A stretch of 64,000 bases of DNA from Dysidea avara (Eukaryota > Porifera > Demospongiae > Dictyoceratida > Dysideidae). Numbering within the stretch: position 1 is the first letter of the stretch; the number at the start of each line of letters is the position of its first letter. A model generated the notes under the pieces. That model was not told the DNA's origin. It did no database searches and saw nothing but the letters and a program-made list of their open reading frames with translations. The translations under genes were made by a program, and so were the position numbers. Below, piece by piece: positions 48,456 to 62,500 of this stretch. The stretch is taken from NCBI RefSeq assembly GCF_963678975.1, contig NC_089278.1, positions 15,357,959-15,421,958 of the forward strand, given 5' to 3'.

Positions 48456-49049
48456 GATGACTGCTAGTCAAAAGTCTGCAGATAAAAGAATCACTCTATA
48501 TTTTAGTTTAAAAGTATACCCATGACAAGTCATGCAAATAATTATCACATATCCTACTGTAGTGACCTGTGAAAAAGCTACTTAAAGCCTGTGAATACAG
48601 TGAGTCAAATCATGCATCATGTCAAAGCCTACTAAATGCAGAAAACAAATCCCAGACCCTGGGGTGACTTGAACTGCCATCATGCAACATGCAGTCTAGG
48701 CATTCGCTTGAGAAGCCAATAGTCACAAGATTAGGCCCAATATTAATGCTACTGAACATGATAATGAAACTGTTACGGTGTCTTGAAGCCGTATATGTGC
48801 AGATACGCGCACGCGTACACACTCTCCCACTCACCTGTCTGCAAACAAACTGCTTTGATGATGTTCAATCACTTGTCAGAATCTTTCAGGAGTTAACACT
48901 AACGCGTAGAACAAAATGATGATTATTTTCGCGTGCAGAGGAACTTATTTGTATACCTGCAGCCCAACCCACATAATCACGTGAGTGCTTTTGTTCAGAT
49001 GTGTGAATGACGTCACATCAAAACAAAAGTAATTGGTCCGTACAATATA
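48456..49049. promoter_or_regulatory. Upstream region of the secreted PLAT-like gene
   Basis: This should contain the minus-strand promoter. A GC-richer patch with CACGCGTACACAC lies near 48806-48825 and a CACGTGAGTG near 48979. No gene is seen. Promoter elements cannot be assigned precisely. Confidence 0.4.
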
Positions 49050-49437
49050 ATGCGCTTGTCAATTTCATGCCCCTCACCCGGGGGGGGGGGGGGGATACAG
49101 GGGATTTGACAAATCGTGGTGTCAGATTCCTACTACTGGGGTAAAATCGGCTGTCAAATCTCCCACTATGTCCCCACCCCCATAGTGTAGGGGATTTGAC
49201 AACACCTCAAGGATGACTAAGCGCATATTTCCTGCATGCGTCTAATAATAAACCTGCCCTGTAGCTAGTAAAATTATAGCAAGTGTGATTTTATTGTTTA
49301 GAAATGCAACTACCGAAAATCGGTCAGTGAATTGAACAGTTGTCAATCGCCCCAGGGGTGGGGACAAGAAGCAATGTCAAATCCCCATCTGGAGTGTGGG
49401 GACGCCCGGGGGTGGGGCATGAAATTGACAAGTGCAT
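49050..49437. mobile_element. MITE with ATGCGCTTGTCAATTTCATG ends
   Basis: The left end ATGCGCTTGTCAATTTCATG plus CCCC is mirrored by GGGGCATGAAATTGACAAG plus TGCAT. A run of fourteen G follows the left end. Inner blocks repeat GGGGATTTGACA. A diverged relative lies at 51384-51751. Confidence 0.82.
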
Positions 49438-49484
49438 AAGTGTACTATCTATGTACTTAGCTAGCCGCTGGACATATTGCAGCT

Positions 49485-49769
49485 TAGTCTGGCGTCACCC
49501 GCCCCTTCGCAAAAAGTAAGGGTGTGGTGAAATACAAATACCTAATCATTTCAAAAGGAATTCAATTAGACAGTGCACGTATTGCTTGTTACGTCAGATG
49601 ATTGCACTTCAATTCGAACAAAAGCATTGTGTTGCCAAGGCGATTTCTGTGTGAACGTCATTGGCATGCACTAATTGGCTAGCGCCGAATCTGGGCGCTA
49701 GAAATGATTTAGTATTTGTATTTCACCAGACCCTTACTTTATGCGAAGGGGCGGGCGGCGCCAGACTAA
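49485..49769. mobile_element. Fold-back MITE with 8-bp TSD TTGCAGCT
   Basis: The left end TAGTCTGGCGTCACCCGCCC and the right end GGGCGGGCGGCGCCAGACTA are inverts. Long arms of about 65 bp include CGCAAAAAGTAAGGG / CCTTACTTTATGCG and ATACAAATAC / GTATTTGTAT. TTGCAGCT occurs directly on both sides (49477-49484 and 49770-49777). It is hAT-like by duplication length and non-coding. Confidence 0.83.
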
Positions 49770-50274
49770 TTGCAGCTATGGCAAGCTAAATTCGTTCTCA
49801 GACTTTTATGTAAAACTCGAGTTTAGTTTCTTCATTGCTGCAAACAGGTCACATCATGGCTATTTATGCTTATGGTTTCATGCATTCTTGCTCAACCGAG
49901 ACCCAGTTCACTGCATGGTCAACTTTTTCTTTATCATTTTCAGGCTATGGCAACAGTAAAGAAACATAAGAGAGTCTTTAGGTGACTGCAATCACCAGAT
50001 TTCTTGCTATAGATCATTTTCAGCCGGAACCGCTAGATCTCACTTTGCGGCTCGCACATGCGCGTATTTTCAAATTTGCTGTGGAACGCCCTTGGACGAC
50101 CTGTATGTCATTTAGGGTATCATCTCTTCAAAGTAATGAGGTAAAGAATAACTATGTAGGTATCCATGCTACAGCATGCATATCTATGGTTTTGTCACTG
50201 TCGGGACTTTCCCCGTAAAAATCCCATGACGTGCAAGTGTTACACAATAATGGAGTCCGAACATACTAGATGAC

Positions 50275-50952
50275 ATGGTGTGTGAAATATTACTACAGGG
50301 AACACAACTGTCGGAGCAATGCAAACTGCATCAGCTAAACTTTTATGTTGTGCCAAAAGTGTGTCCTCGATGGAGGGATGTAGGACTGGCTCTACTGTTT
50401 GATGGACCAGAACTAGAGTCTATTGCACAAAATAACAGGACACCTTGTAGCCCTGGGGAAATGTGTAACAAGATGTGGTACTGGTGGACTAGTAAATATC
50501 CTAATGCCAGTTATGATGATATCATCAAGGCTTTGTGCTCACTAGATAAAGCTGGAATTGCTAATGAAGTCTCTGAAGGTAGCTACAAAATGTTTACATG
50601 TAAAATACTGTTTTATTAAATGTGTTTTGTTGTAGTATTGGGCAGTAAGTGCAATGAAGTAGTATGTCACTCAACACTAGAAGCGTATATCACACCTAAA
50701 ATAGCATATTTGTGGAGAACTGTTGCTTTGGAACTTGGAATGCCTAATCATGAGATACAGAACATTCAACAAGTGACAGATCCAGCGTCTGCTTGTTGCC
50801 TTGAAGTATTTAGCCGCTGGCTACGACGACAGGTTATAGCGACATGGGCAGATGTTTGTGACGCTCTCAAAGAGGCTGGTTACATTGCTTTTGCTTGTGA
50901 CCTAAAGCATGCATTACTGAAGAGTGACTTGTCACAGTTGAAACATGTATAA
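50275..50952 (+). CDS. Tandem death-domain protein 1
   Basis: Two exons (50275-50578 and 50636-50952) join in phase to about 206 residues; the intron is 57 bp. Each exon encodes one death-domain-like six-helix fold. The first reads VCPRWRDVGLALLFDGPELE, then MWYWWTSKYPNASYDDIIKAL. The second reads AYLWRTVALELGMPNHEIQ, then CCLEVFSRWLRRQVIATWAD. The invariant Trp before helix 2, the Trp of the 'WL' helix and the following Trp/Tyr-type helix are in the expected places. It has no enzymatic domain, so it is probably an adaptor that links death-fold receptors, possibly the NACHT protein nearby. An upstream 5' exon is possible because ATTACTACAG at 50290-50299 could be a 3' splice site. Confidence 0.78.
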
Positions 50953-51383
50953 CCCCATTATATGTTGCATGTGAATTACTAGTCTGTGTATATCTATAAT
51001 AACAGTATGGTGTGTTGTAAATTCCTATCCCACAATCAATCATTGTGGCGCGCGCCCCTTTACATTAAAAGGGACGATTACGTGACGCTAATTATTTGTT
51101 ATTAGTCCGGCATTCGGCAACAGATCATATCAGGTACGTAAAACTATATAGCTCAGTATAAGCTATCTACGTTACAGTCAGTAAGGAGTCTAGTATGGAC
51201 TTGGGTAGTCTGGGGATGGGACTAGGCGTATAGGCGAGCGATTGTAACTGACGGGCACAGGTAGTTATGAAACTATGTGGTAATATTAAAGACCAGCCTT
51301 CCGGTGGCGAGGCCGTAATATAATGATCCATGTATAGTTTAATCAGCGAAGAGTAAAAACTATCCACACTAGTATTGTAATGT
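50953..51383. other. Short spacer after death-domain gene 1
   Basis: No gene is seen. It includes a GGCGCGCGCCCC patch at 51048-51058. Confidence 0.5.
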
Positions 51384-51751
51384 ACCTATCAATCTAAAGC
51401 CCCACCCCCGGGGAGTCCCCATACACCTACTGGGAATTTGACATCTACATTTTGCCCCACCCCTGGGGTATTTGAAGTTTGCTGAACCAAGGAGAAAGTC
51501 AACATTATTAGTGATAAATAAAATGTAATACATGCCGGTATATATATTAAAGTAAGATGAGTGAGTCCTCGGGCAAACACAGCCACAGATGGGGTGTAGC
51601 TAATTACCCCCACAAAATCATTTTAATAGGTAAATCAAATATACTATTGAACCCCTCTTTCGAGGTGGGGACATAGGGTTTTGACAAGCTTCTCAGCCCT
51701 AGTACAACAAAGCCCCACTGTACCGGGAGGTGGAGCATGACATTGATAGGT
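51384..51751. mobile_element. MITE related to the 49050 element
   Basis: ACCTATCAATCTAAAGCCCC...CCCGGGG is mirrored by CCGGGAGGTGGAGCATGACA...ATTGATAGGT. The C/G-rich sub-termini and the GGGG..TTTGACA wording match the 49050-49437 element, with more divergence. Confidence 0.7.
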
Positions 51752-52065
51752 GGAGGTGAACAGAGGTTAGGCAATCACTTGGCATATCATGTAAATAAAT
51801 CATGAATATATTTCTTCTGTTCTGCAGGGTGGGCAGATCACATTGTGGTTAAAATTACATGTGGTATATACTCATCATTTTTTGCTAGCACATGTAGAAA
51901 TAGTGGATGTGTGCAGTTAGGATTCTCAGCTCTTTTACTTTGTAAGATCAAGATACTCTTAACAGTCAAATACTCTAATAAAACAGTCACACACAGCTGA
52001 GCCAGACTGCATGCATTGTAAGACAATTAGCTAATAGCTTTTTTTACATATGTGGCTATGAGTAT

Positions 52066-52374
52066 CAGGGGCGGATCCAGAGTTTGGAAAGGGGTTGCAC
52101 TTTGCTGAAAAGTTGAAGACTTAAAAAAAAAAGGGTCACAGCAACAATGGCTGCCCTTTACCAAATGTATTTACTATAAAGTATATAAAGATCCTTATTG
52201 AAATCCTTATTCATAGCTTCATAGTTAACCTACACTGCCTCGTGAACAGTGTGACTGCTTTATTAGAGTGACTACTCTATTAGAGTATCTCGATCTTGTA
52301 TGCAATTTTTATTGAAGGAGATGGGGGGGGGGGGCACGTGCCCCCTGTGCCCCTCCCCCCCGGATCCGCCACTG
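52066..52374. mobile_element. hAT-like MITE, CAGGGGCGGATCC ends
   Basis: The left end CAGGGGCGGATCCAG and right end CGGATCCGCCACTG are inverts. GAGTATC occurs on both sides (52060-52066 and 52374-52380, overlapping the termini), close to an 8-bp duplication. The interior holds a tandem CTCTAATAGAG dimer at 52258-52298 and a poly-G run. Confidence 0.75.
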
Positions 52375-53413
52375 AGTATCTATAATATGTTGTTCAGAAC
52401 TCATGTATATTTCATAGACAGCCTGGCTTCTGAGAAAAGTGTTGGGGACTTTGTGGCTTATTGAATAGACTATGTGTAGCTAATATCACATGCTGTCATG
52501 ATGATGTGTTACACTTATACAATATGAATTAATTGTAACTAGCTATAGTAGTGGTATAGCTATACAGGCATGTGGATTAAATACTTGGTGGGTAAATCTA
52601 GCTGAAATGCAGCTCAGCATGTGCAATCTTGAGTGTGGCCTTGCAAAAATTGTTATGGCTTTGATGTCATGGGGAAAGTGAAGGCAAAAGTATAATATTG
52701 AGTGTTCTATTGCAAAAACATTCCTAAGTAGAAGAACTTGCCACAGCACAAGTATGTTGTGTACTTCTACCTAGTAATTTACTTTGTTATAACATTACTC
52801 TATATTCCAGTATATACAATTCCTTTGAATTAGTACTTCAAAATTTTCCTAGCAAAAAAGTGCATACGTTTTTTTGCCCTCAAAAAATCATGCCCTATAA
52901 TGTTTCTCTGACAGTCTACATCTAGGAGAATCCACCCATGCAAATTCCTTTATGGGTTGGGTCAAAGTACAAAATCATATCTAGCTGCCACTGCAAAATC
53001 TAGTGTGGAAAAGTTGGAGGTTTTCCAGCTAGCATTAGTTAGACCCATCTGACCTACCAATCATGATCTGGGTCATAGCTAGTCTATCATAGCTTGACAC
53101 TGTAAGGTTTGCACAGAGCAAAGGAATTTGATATGTAACCAGCAGACTTGTATTATTATTGTAAGCTTATAAGCTCCTCAGTGGGGACCTAAGTGGGACA
53201 AGTCACTCCTAACTATAATCGTACATGTGCCATTATGTATTTAGCTATCTATAGCTGATTTATTTAAAGTAACTATGTAACCACTGAGTGTACATGATAG
53301 CTGCAGCGTAAATAGTTATATACAAACAATGAACTTCCCCAGTCCTACATCCATGTGGCACTGCATCTGTGTTATAGAACCTGTAATGTGATGTGTTATT
53401 CATTATAGGCAGT
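52375..53413. other. Spacer before death-domain gene 2
   Basis: AT-rich sequence with no gene or clear repeat. It includes the presumed promoter of the second tandem death-domain gene. Confidence 0.5.
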
Positions 53414-54986
53414 ATGGCTCATCAAAGGCAGCAACAAGAGTGTAAGTTATTGATACCTTAATTGAGTGTATATAAATCTTTACAAATAGTTGTATTATTC
53501 ATCATCGATAAAGGATAAATACCAGCACAGATAACATACATGACCCCACATGCTCCTTCTTACTATCCACCATAGCTAACTATTACTTTTACTAAATATT
53601 GTAACAACTCCAGAATGAAGTGTATACTAAAATATAATACTCGGATGTGATCTTGATCCTATCTGCATGCTTTCATCTTGTGGTATAGTTAATCACACAC
53701 AATATCATTTTAGCAGTGTTTAGTTGTCACTAAAATTAATGCTAGCACAAAAAAAAATTCCATCTTTCATATAAACACCCAACCAAGCACTTCTATTCTA
53801 TAGCGTATAGTCTCTCAGCCACACCATATTTATCTTCCAAGTTACACTCACTGGTGGGCTTTATACTATAGAATAGAAGTGCTTGGTTTGGTGTTTATGA
53901 AAGATGGAATTTTTTTCTTTGTGCTAGCATTAATTTTAGTGATAACTAAACACTGTTTAAATGATATTGTGTGTGATTAATAATTTTAGTTTAGAACGTC
54001 CATGAATATACATAATCATTTGATAACTTGTTTAGTTTTTGTTATTAGCATTGGATCATAATTATCATGCACGAGGATTGGATTGTGTGTTATATAACAT
54101 CATATAATATGATTATGTTGTAGCTGTGGACACCACTCAGACTGCGGCTGTACAACAGGGAACTTTGTGTGAGCATATTATAACATAGTAGTTGTACATG
54201 TCCTTTAACTGTATGTACACATAGTGTTTTACACACTTCATAACCAGTAGTTATAGATGGTCAATAGGACGTCAGACTACACACTTAGCTATAGGTCACT
54301 CTTACTCACCATTACATACTGTGTATACTGCACTCCCCTGTGCTCATACGTACTTGGTGATTATTATTATTAGTTATGAAAATGAAGCAACAAGAACTAC
54401 TCCCAGATGATGTGATGGCAGAATGGGAAGATTTGGGCTTTCAGTTGGACTTTACTGCTAATCAATTGGACACCATCAGCAGTAATCATGATGAGAAAGC
54501 TGTGGAGACTTGTTGTAGGGAGATGTTGAAGAAATGGTCTAAACAGTATAAACTTCCATCTCCACAAGCAGCGAAACAGTTAATAACTGCAATACACAAA
54601 GCTGACAATAACTACTATGCTGAGCAACTAAAAACTGGTGAGTGCCTGTATACACTACACTCAAGTGTATTGTGTTACTCTACACAGAGATACAAGGAGG
54701 ACAAGAATTTAGTCAAAAATACCTACTAACAACTGTCGTTGAACAGATAGCTTGTGACTGGCGTGACGTTGGTATCTATTTGGGAGTGAATGTAGATAAC
54801 ATTGAGAAGGAGCACAATGCTACAAAGGCCAAGTTTGAGGAGATGATGTCAACTTGGCTCAAAAACCAGACTGATCCTGAACCAGTTATCTACGAAAAGC
54901 TATATAAAGCTCTCGTGGCAGCTGATCAGATAGCTGCTGCTGAAAGGTTCAAAGAAAAAGTGGAAATGCAGACCGATATTAATTAA
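53414..54986 (+). CDS. Tandem death-domain protein 2
   Basis: Four exons agree in phase (53414-53441, 54124-54168, 54374-54637, 54688-54986) and give about 211 residues. A short polar N-terminus (MAHQRQQQES...) precedes two death-domain-like folds. The first reads DVMAEWEDLGFQLDFTANQL, then CCREMLKKWSKQYKLPSPQA. The second reads ACDWRDVGIYLGVNVDNIEK, then MMSTWLKNQTDPEPVIYEKL. The architecture and last-intron position match the gene at 50275-50952, so the pair looks like an old tandem duplication. It is likely a death-fold adaptor. The first intron contains the palindromic MITE at 53688-53980. Confidence 0.78.
53688..53980. mobile_element. Near full-length palindromic MITE
   Basis: GTTAATCACACACAATATCA...GTGTTTAGTTGTCAC and a long inner arm (AAATTCCATCTTTCATA) are mirrored to GATATTGTGTGTGATTAA. 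The arms are about 115 bp around a 60-bp loop. It lies in the first intron of death-domain gene 2. Confidence 0.82.
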
Positions 54987-56562
54987 ACATTATACAAAAC
55001 TGCACTAATTGTTTTGATATACTTTATACATAAATTTAATGAGATTGATGAAATCGGAAATCCACTGCATGGCCTCATTGTGAGTGACGGGGTATTAACT
55101 CAGTGAAGTATCTCCCTCATCTTGGGTACCTGATAGGATGAATAATGTGGAAATTATTGATGCACAAGGTCAAGACTTTGGAGCTTTAGAAGTTGTGTTC
55201 TCACCTGTCTGTTGACACGAGTGACAATGCATGTTGTCAATCCTGCTGTATGGCAGTGAATACTGAACAATAATAATAAGTGCAGCAGAGGAAGTTGAAT
55301 GGTTTATAGTGTTAAGTATTACTAGCATTGGAACAGCTTATGAGAGATCTAGCACTTAACTAAGGAAAGACATTTGGAATGGCTAGGCCGTTTGACATGG
55401 ATGAACTATGTATTCCTATGATTTGTTTATTACAAGTATACTGCCATAGGCATACTGCCATAGGCATACTGCCATAGGCATGTCCCAAAAGCTAGGCAGG
55501 CTGATGATGTAACATGCAAGAAGGGAACATGATAAAACTCACCACAAGTGTATTCCAACAAAACAACTACCAATGCAAGAGAAACTGGTAGTCAACAGTG
55601 ATTCAGCAGGTCTGGCTGTTCATAAGTGCACATGATGCAGAAAATTGGTTCAGAGCAGAAACAGCAGGCCACCATTAGTGACTTATATATACATATACTG
55701 TGTTAGAGACCAGGCAACCTCAAGAGGCAAAAATCCATTCATCAACAGCACATGGAAATTCAGCACAACCAGTGTAAACATTAGGTCAAAGATCGGACCT
55801 TGAAGTCCATAGGAGATAAAAGTTTGAAGATGCTTTTGCTCCTTCACTACATAGAACACGCGACACACATGGGCAGTGACTAACAGGAAAAGTTTATGTA
55901 ACTGGTATAGTTAGAATGATCAATAAATGACAGACATGCTTCACCGGCCATGGCTAGAGCTGGGCGATATCACAATTTCTTACCAACGATATATCACCAC
56001 CTGGGACATCACGATATTACTAAATATCACAATATCCATATTTTGGTGGTATAGCAAAAATATTTTTTCCAAGAAATATATAACCAACACCTTCCTTGGC
56101 TATAATTTGCCTAGCATTTTCCATCAAAGAATAGCAAAATATGAGTAAATATACAGAATTGCACTAAATACAGAGAATTACTGAAATACAATGATAATAT
56201 TGCAATTTTAAGATGATATTAGATGTATATATGATAATATCGGGCACTAACCATAGCTACTACACATAATAGCACTATACTACAGCTTCATCTGAGCCGA
56301 AGTAGTTTAGTATATAGCAATGGTTGTAGTGCCATCTGTGTACAACACTCATTGATACATATATTAATAAACTATATCACTGTATTGACTATGTACAACA
56401 CATCACATTGCAAACCAAATGTGCAGATAAGTTAACAGTGTGTGTAAAAAAATTAGTACAAAAGTAATAGTAGTAGTAGTAGTAGTAGCTACCTGACGAG
56501 AAGACACTAACTACTTGTATGATACAGTTCATTGTGTGATGGTATGGATCATGTGATGTGGA
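54987..56562. other. Convergent intergenic region
   Basis: No gene is seen between the 3' ends of death-domain gene 2 and the JIP-like gene. It holds a possible hAT-like MITE (about 55956-56250; AGAGCTGGGCGATATCAC start, flanks CCATGGCT/CCATAGCT), a (GTA)n run near 56466-56489, and a triplicated CATACTGCCATAGG block at 55436-55480. Confidence 0.5.
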
Positions 56563-59500
56563 TCATGTGACTATATCCCACACCATGATGTAATTCTTGT
56601 CACTGATGATTGACGCTGCACTCGGCAGGTCAGTGTGTCCGGCTGCTCTAGCATTCAGTGTCTGGATGACCTGGAATACATCAGTACCAAAACTAATAAT
56701 TTCAAGCAGCATTTTATGTGCATAATAGGAGGTAACTTTTTGAATGGTTCACTACTACTACTTGAAAAATGGTATGAATAGAATTCTTTGATCTTTGGGA
56801 GACAATGAGGTCTTTATAATCCACTAAAAGACCTGCTAGCAGTTTCTTAAAATGGTTAAAAACCTGCTAACAGAAAAGACCTCAAGCATTGCAATAAAAT
56901 TGGTGAGTTGCAGAAAGTCAACCCACTGTACAAGTTTCTAACCATGGACAGCATAATAATATGCAGACGGTTCAGACAGTGACAAAGCTCTCCTAATAAA
57001 ACTGATTTCCACATTGTCTTGTACACAGGATGTGCCCAAACAGGGAGCATACTATCAGAGAACTGAATAGTGACAAGCAACTTCAAAGTTCAACAGATAG
57101 TCTTGGAGAGAAATGTGCTGGATGGTATTTATTATTTATGAAATATTTGCAAGTTGACATTTTCCAAACGTTTATTATACACTTCTAGTAAGGGACTAAC
57201 ATGACAATTCATCACATAAAGGTACCATATTAAGGTATCCAAGACAGTAAGATTGCTTAATCCACAGCAATAGCCACTGCTATGTTCTGATTGGTGAACA
57301 TTAAGCTGGATACCATCTACCACATTTATTCACAATAAAGCTAGTAGTCTCAAATACACACAAGGGCTCAATTATACTCTGGGTAACTATGGAGGTCCGT
57401 TTATATAAGCACTCTCAACACCCACTTTATCCACAATCACCCTGTGCCTCGTGTGCTCTAAGAAATAAACACCTGGGGCCAGGCTGGTTTAAACGCTACG
57501 TTTAAAATGATTTATATACTGTACCAACCCCAGTTATAACTATTGGGAAACACCCTATCCCACAGGGACATTCCCCCCAGTCCTCATACCTTCTCAGCGG
57601 TCCGCAGGTCAAGGTGTCCTTCCCCACAAGACATCACAAACAATGCTGGCTTGGGGGGTGCGTCACCAAGTCCAATGTAGACTCCCCCAAGTGGCTCATA
57701 AATATCAATCGGTGATGACACACCTGGATCACATGAGATCACATGATTAACCTTTGGATCATCCAAGTTTCAAGCTAATTTGTGACCATCTCAGCAAAAC
57801 CCCACTTAGTTCACACAATTTCTTAATTTCGTTTTAATTATCTGCAGTGTCCAAGGAATTGAGTAGTTTAGTAAAGTATAATGCTATACAGTAGGAAGAG
57901 TAAAGGATTTGTACAGCAACTATACTACAGGAATATAAATTCGCAGGCATAACTTCTGGTTGCACTGGTCTAAAGAGTTGGGATATGGCTTAAAATTTCA
58001 CAATGAATTGGAAAATCCTGTAGTCACTCGTGCATACAAGTATGAAGGTGTTTTAAATGAAGAAATGATGACAATCTTGTTTACATCTATCACATTGTAA
58101 CATGACATATATACCACTGGGGCTTGTACTAAATAAGCTGATTTTTGCTGAGATGGTCAGGTCAGTTTATGCTCTAAAGGGTACTTTAAACATGCACACA
58201 ACACACACGCACACAGCACACATGTACAAACATACACATAATGTATACACTACTTACCAGGAACACAGACCAATCCCTTCACTCCACTCACATGACAGTG
58301 TATTGATATTCTGATTTGATCCACAGAACAAAATGGACTAAAACTTGGTTTCTTAACAGGGAGCAATGATGGGGACACAGTACGCAGGCTGTCCGGCGAA
58401 GAGTGACCAGCACCGCTAGGAGGTCGACCACCCACCTAATTAATGAGGAGACATTTGCTCATATCATCACCCCCAATTGACATTTGTATTACAAGTTTTG
58501 TAGGGAGGAGATTCCATACCATGCACACTAATAGCCTGGCCATGTTACTTCTGACCCAGGTACAGTACAACATGGCATGGGTTAACTAGCTGGCTAACCT
58601 AGGATAGTGCTAACAGTGTGAGAAGAAATGATGTTTGTGCTCACAATAAATATGAAGTGGTGATATTACGTACTTGGCCAAACAATAGCCACAACTATTT
58701 TCGTGGTCTGAAACAACTACAAAGACTAACCACCACAGACAATTGTTTGTTGTCACAGCAACACTATGTTATATAGACACACACCCACCAGGTGATGGTC
58801 ACATGACACTCCCTAATAAGGAAACCCAATAAGATGAGTGAGTCAACAATGTGGCTTATATATTATTCTCCTGTTATAAACCAACAGGTACTATTTCTTA
58901 TGTAATTATGTAAACCATAAATTAGAATGGAATTCTATTGTTCAGCTGCCACACAAATTTCCTGTAAACAACTACAATACTCACATGGCCATGATGATCA
59001 ACAGCTGCAACATCCACTGCTTCTTCTGTCTTCACATCTAATGGCTCTGGAATTTGGTCACGTGTGAATGCTGACTTCATCACCTCCCAACCTATAACAA
59101 AAATAACTGATTTAACAGGTCTATAACTCTACAATATATAGGAGCAAGTCACCTAGGATACAGTGTAATAGCAGTTCTCAATATAGGATAATAAGCCTAG
59201 GTCTCACCTTGTTCCTCGGCAACCATAGTTGGAGTTGAGAAAGGAAACTGTACAATCACTCCAGTGTCCGTTGCTATCCATAATGCATTGTGGGCAGCCA
59301 CCATGCTGGATATCTTAACATTAAGTTTTGTATAGCGACGATCAGAGTGGAACACTAAATAGAACAAAATACACAAGCCGTTGTAACATGCATTCGTCTC
59401 AAAGTGTCACACACACACGCACACGCATGCACAGAGTAGTTGCTTTAACAACAGACTTACACAAGAGGCGGTTAATGGAAGGTCCCACATCAAGGTCTTG

Positions 59501-62500
59501 TAAATGTTGAAATGATGAAGCATGGAACAGTCTTAGTGTAGAGTCCTGTTTGATATTCACCCAAACACCATCCCCAACAGTTAACATGGAATTAATGATA
59601 CTGCGCTTGTGAGGGTGTACAGTAAACTGTGCCTCAATCTTCAGTGAGCTCCCACTAACAACATAAATATAGTTCCCAACTGAACACCACACATTATGCC
59701 AGACTGCACTCATCGCTGAAACTGTAATACCGGGATCTTTTCTGATCTGAAGTGCAACCAGCTTGTACCCATCCCAGTCCCAACTGCCATCTATGACAAA
59801 TAACGTGAAATACATGATTATAATTATGATTACCAGCACCTGAAAATCTTCTAAATACTGCCACCTTTGCATTGTCTAGCAATACAAATACTTTGCCCTT
59901 CAAGTGACTACAGTGTTATTATCACCATGACAACAGTGACACCACCATGTGATCATGTGATACTCACACTATCGATGTTATCGCTGCTGGCAACTTGTCA
60001 GCATGGATACACTTCTTCCAATGGCTGAATCCAGAGTGGACATAAAGGCTAAACAACAAATAACATGCTGTTACCATGAACAGCATATCAGGATGGCTTA
60101 CACTCCAGAATCACTGCCAATCCACATTGTAACGTGCCGAGAGGATGGCAGGTCAGATGGACTATTGGTACGACTGACTGGAGCAGAATGAGACTCTCTT
60201 GATGATGGCCTCACTGGACTAACTAATGACTTGGATCTCATTTCAGTTGATAAGCCTGAGGGGATGAAATATTCTAATAAAACAATTTAAAGAACTGAGT
60301 TACTCATTTACTGATGCCTTCAGACACGCATAACTAACACCACATAGTGAAAAAAGTCAGTAATTAGTATTGGAGGATGTTTATTGTGCAACTATAGTTA
60401 ATGTAGCTTTGAAAGTGGTATACTGTATAGCACTTGCCAATTTGGCATTGTGAGTTAGTGTTATAGGTGTCTTATATCCCACTATCACACCATGAGGTTA
60501 AACCTGTGTCATGTAAACAGCGTACTACAGCAGTACAGTTAATACCAGAAGTGTAGTATATATACACAGACCATGGGCATCAAATATTCTAATAGAACGC
60601 TCACTTACTGGCCAACACATCTGGATCATCAGGATTGAATTGTGGCACTGATGTGATGCAAGTAACTGGGGTCTGACATACCGGGAATGTGTCTAGCACT
60701 TCACCTACTGCACCAACGTCAACAATGGACACCTGGCAACACATCAACTGACACATTATCCCTCATAAAGACAGCGGTAGAAATAATTGGCCATTTCTAA
60801 CCAATTTTTTTAGGACAAAAATACTGTACATTTTCAATGAGAAAACCTCAAAATGTTTTTATTTCTCAAAACTGGCTGACCAATTTCTGACTCTTATTTC
60901 TACCACTGTAAGGGTGGTCAATACCTTGGTGAGGCTTGGCAGGCTAGTACACACCCACACAAGAGATATGGATGCGTCTGGTGAAGAAGTGTTCTCTCTT
61001 TTAATGGCAACAGCAGTTGCATAATCCGACAGGAACATGGCCGGGTTGACTGCTGCTGCACATAACACCTACAACAGCATCATGTGATTGTCACACTATG
61101 CTATATATATTGAACACCACTGAGTGAAGTTTTATTTTAACCCTTAAAGACACATAAAACTTTTACAGAATGCTTTGTTTACACACATGGCAACATTAGG
61201 TTATGCGTATTTGCCTACACATAGGCTTATGTGCCGTAACGGTTAAGTATGGTAACATGTTTTTCTTCTTCTAAAGCAGCACCCAGCTTCAGGGAAAATC
61301 ATGTTTACAGTAAACCCCCTTTATACAGTATATCTATTCCAGACACCTTGGGACCATTCTGAAGTGCCCAATGTTAGTGAGGTACCCTGATTCCAGAATA
61401 AACCGCGTACACTAAATACAAATGGGACCATGGGCAAATATTACACAACCCCACCTTAGCACCCTCTTCTTGGTAACTCATCGGGCGACATGTGTTGATG
61501 TTGATTGTTGTTGGAATCTTACTCTCTGTTGGCTTGTTGTTAGGTGACATTGTTATTATGTCAGAGTTGAAATCAGATGGGTGTAACCAACTTTGTGATG
61601 TCAGCAACATATCATCTAGGGGATCATGTGAACAGACACGATCAAATGATCACACACACCCCAATAAACACAATGACATCATAAAATGATCACATAGTGT
61701 AAGGACAGGTACAAACTATTTTGTATGCTAAAGAGTAGACACAAAATTCATTACACTCAACTGTTTTGTTTACAGTATTCTCATTATTGTCCATACAAAA
61801 GTTGGTCACAATCATCATTCACTAGTGGCCTCAAAAGAAAAGTCAACATTTGACACCTCGCCAAATATTCTATGCCACAAGTGTCCCGGAGCTCTTATAA
61901 ACCTTAGACAATCTCTGGCAGTATGCTTGATTGCTTAACCATAATTATATTATAGATTTATGGCTCTGAAAAATTCCCCTATACATTATGGTAGCCATTA
62001 CCATAAAAGTGATGTCATAGTTATTAACTCACCAGATGCTCTGGACGCTGATCTCTTGAGGGTTGGGATGAGCACGTTACGCTTAGCTGGAGATGCTTGT
62101 GGGTGTGTTTGCCTTGGAGATGGTCTGCATGAAACTATTAGAATCACAGTAAGAATACATGGTCAACATACGGCGGTTCATTAAAGTCTTCTTGGTCGTG
62201 ATCAGGTGCTCTATTAGTACCAAACATCGGTCGTCTTGCAGGACTGTGAAAACCTTCTTCTAATTGACGCCTCTTAGCAGGACTAAACATGGCCGCCAAG
62301 CTGTGTGAATAGCAAACTCACTTTAAATGAGATTGTGACAAGAACAACAACCAGACTGAGATAGCACCTCTCTAGCACACCAATATAGGAAGATAAATTT
62401 AGTCTATCCAGCTAGATGATTACCACTAATAACATTTTTATGGCATATTTTAATTTTGAGGATCTGGAGCATGCCCCCTACACAGATAAAAATGACCTCT

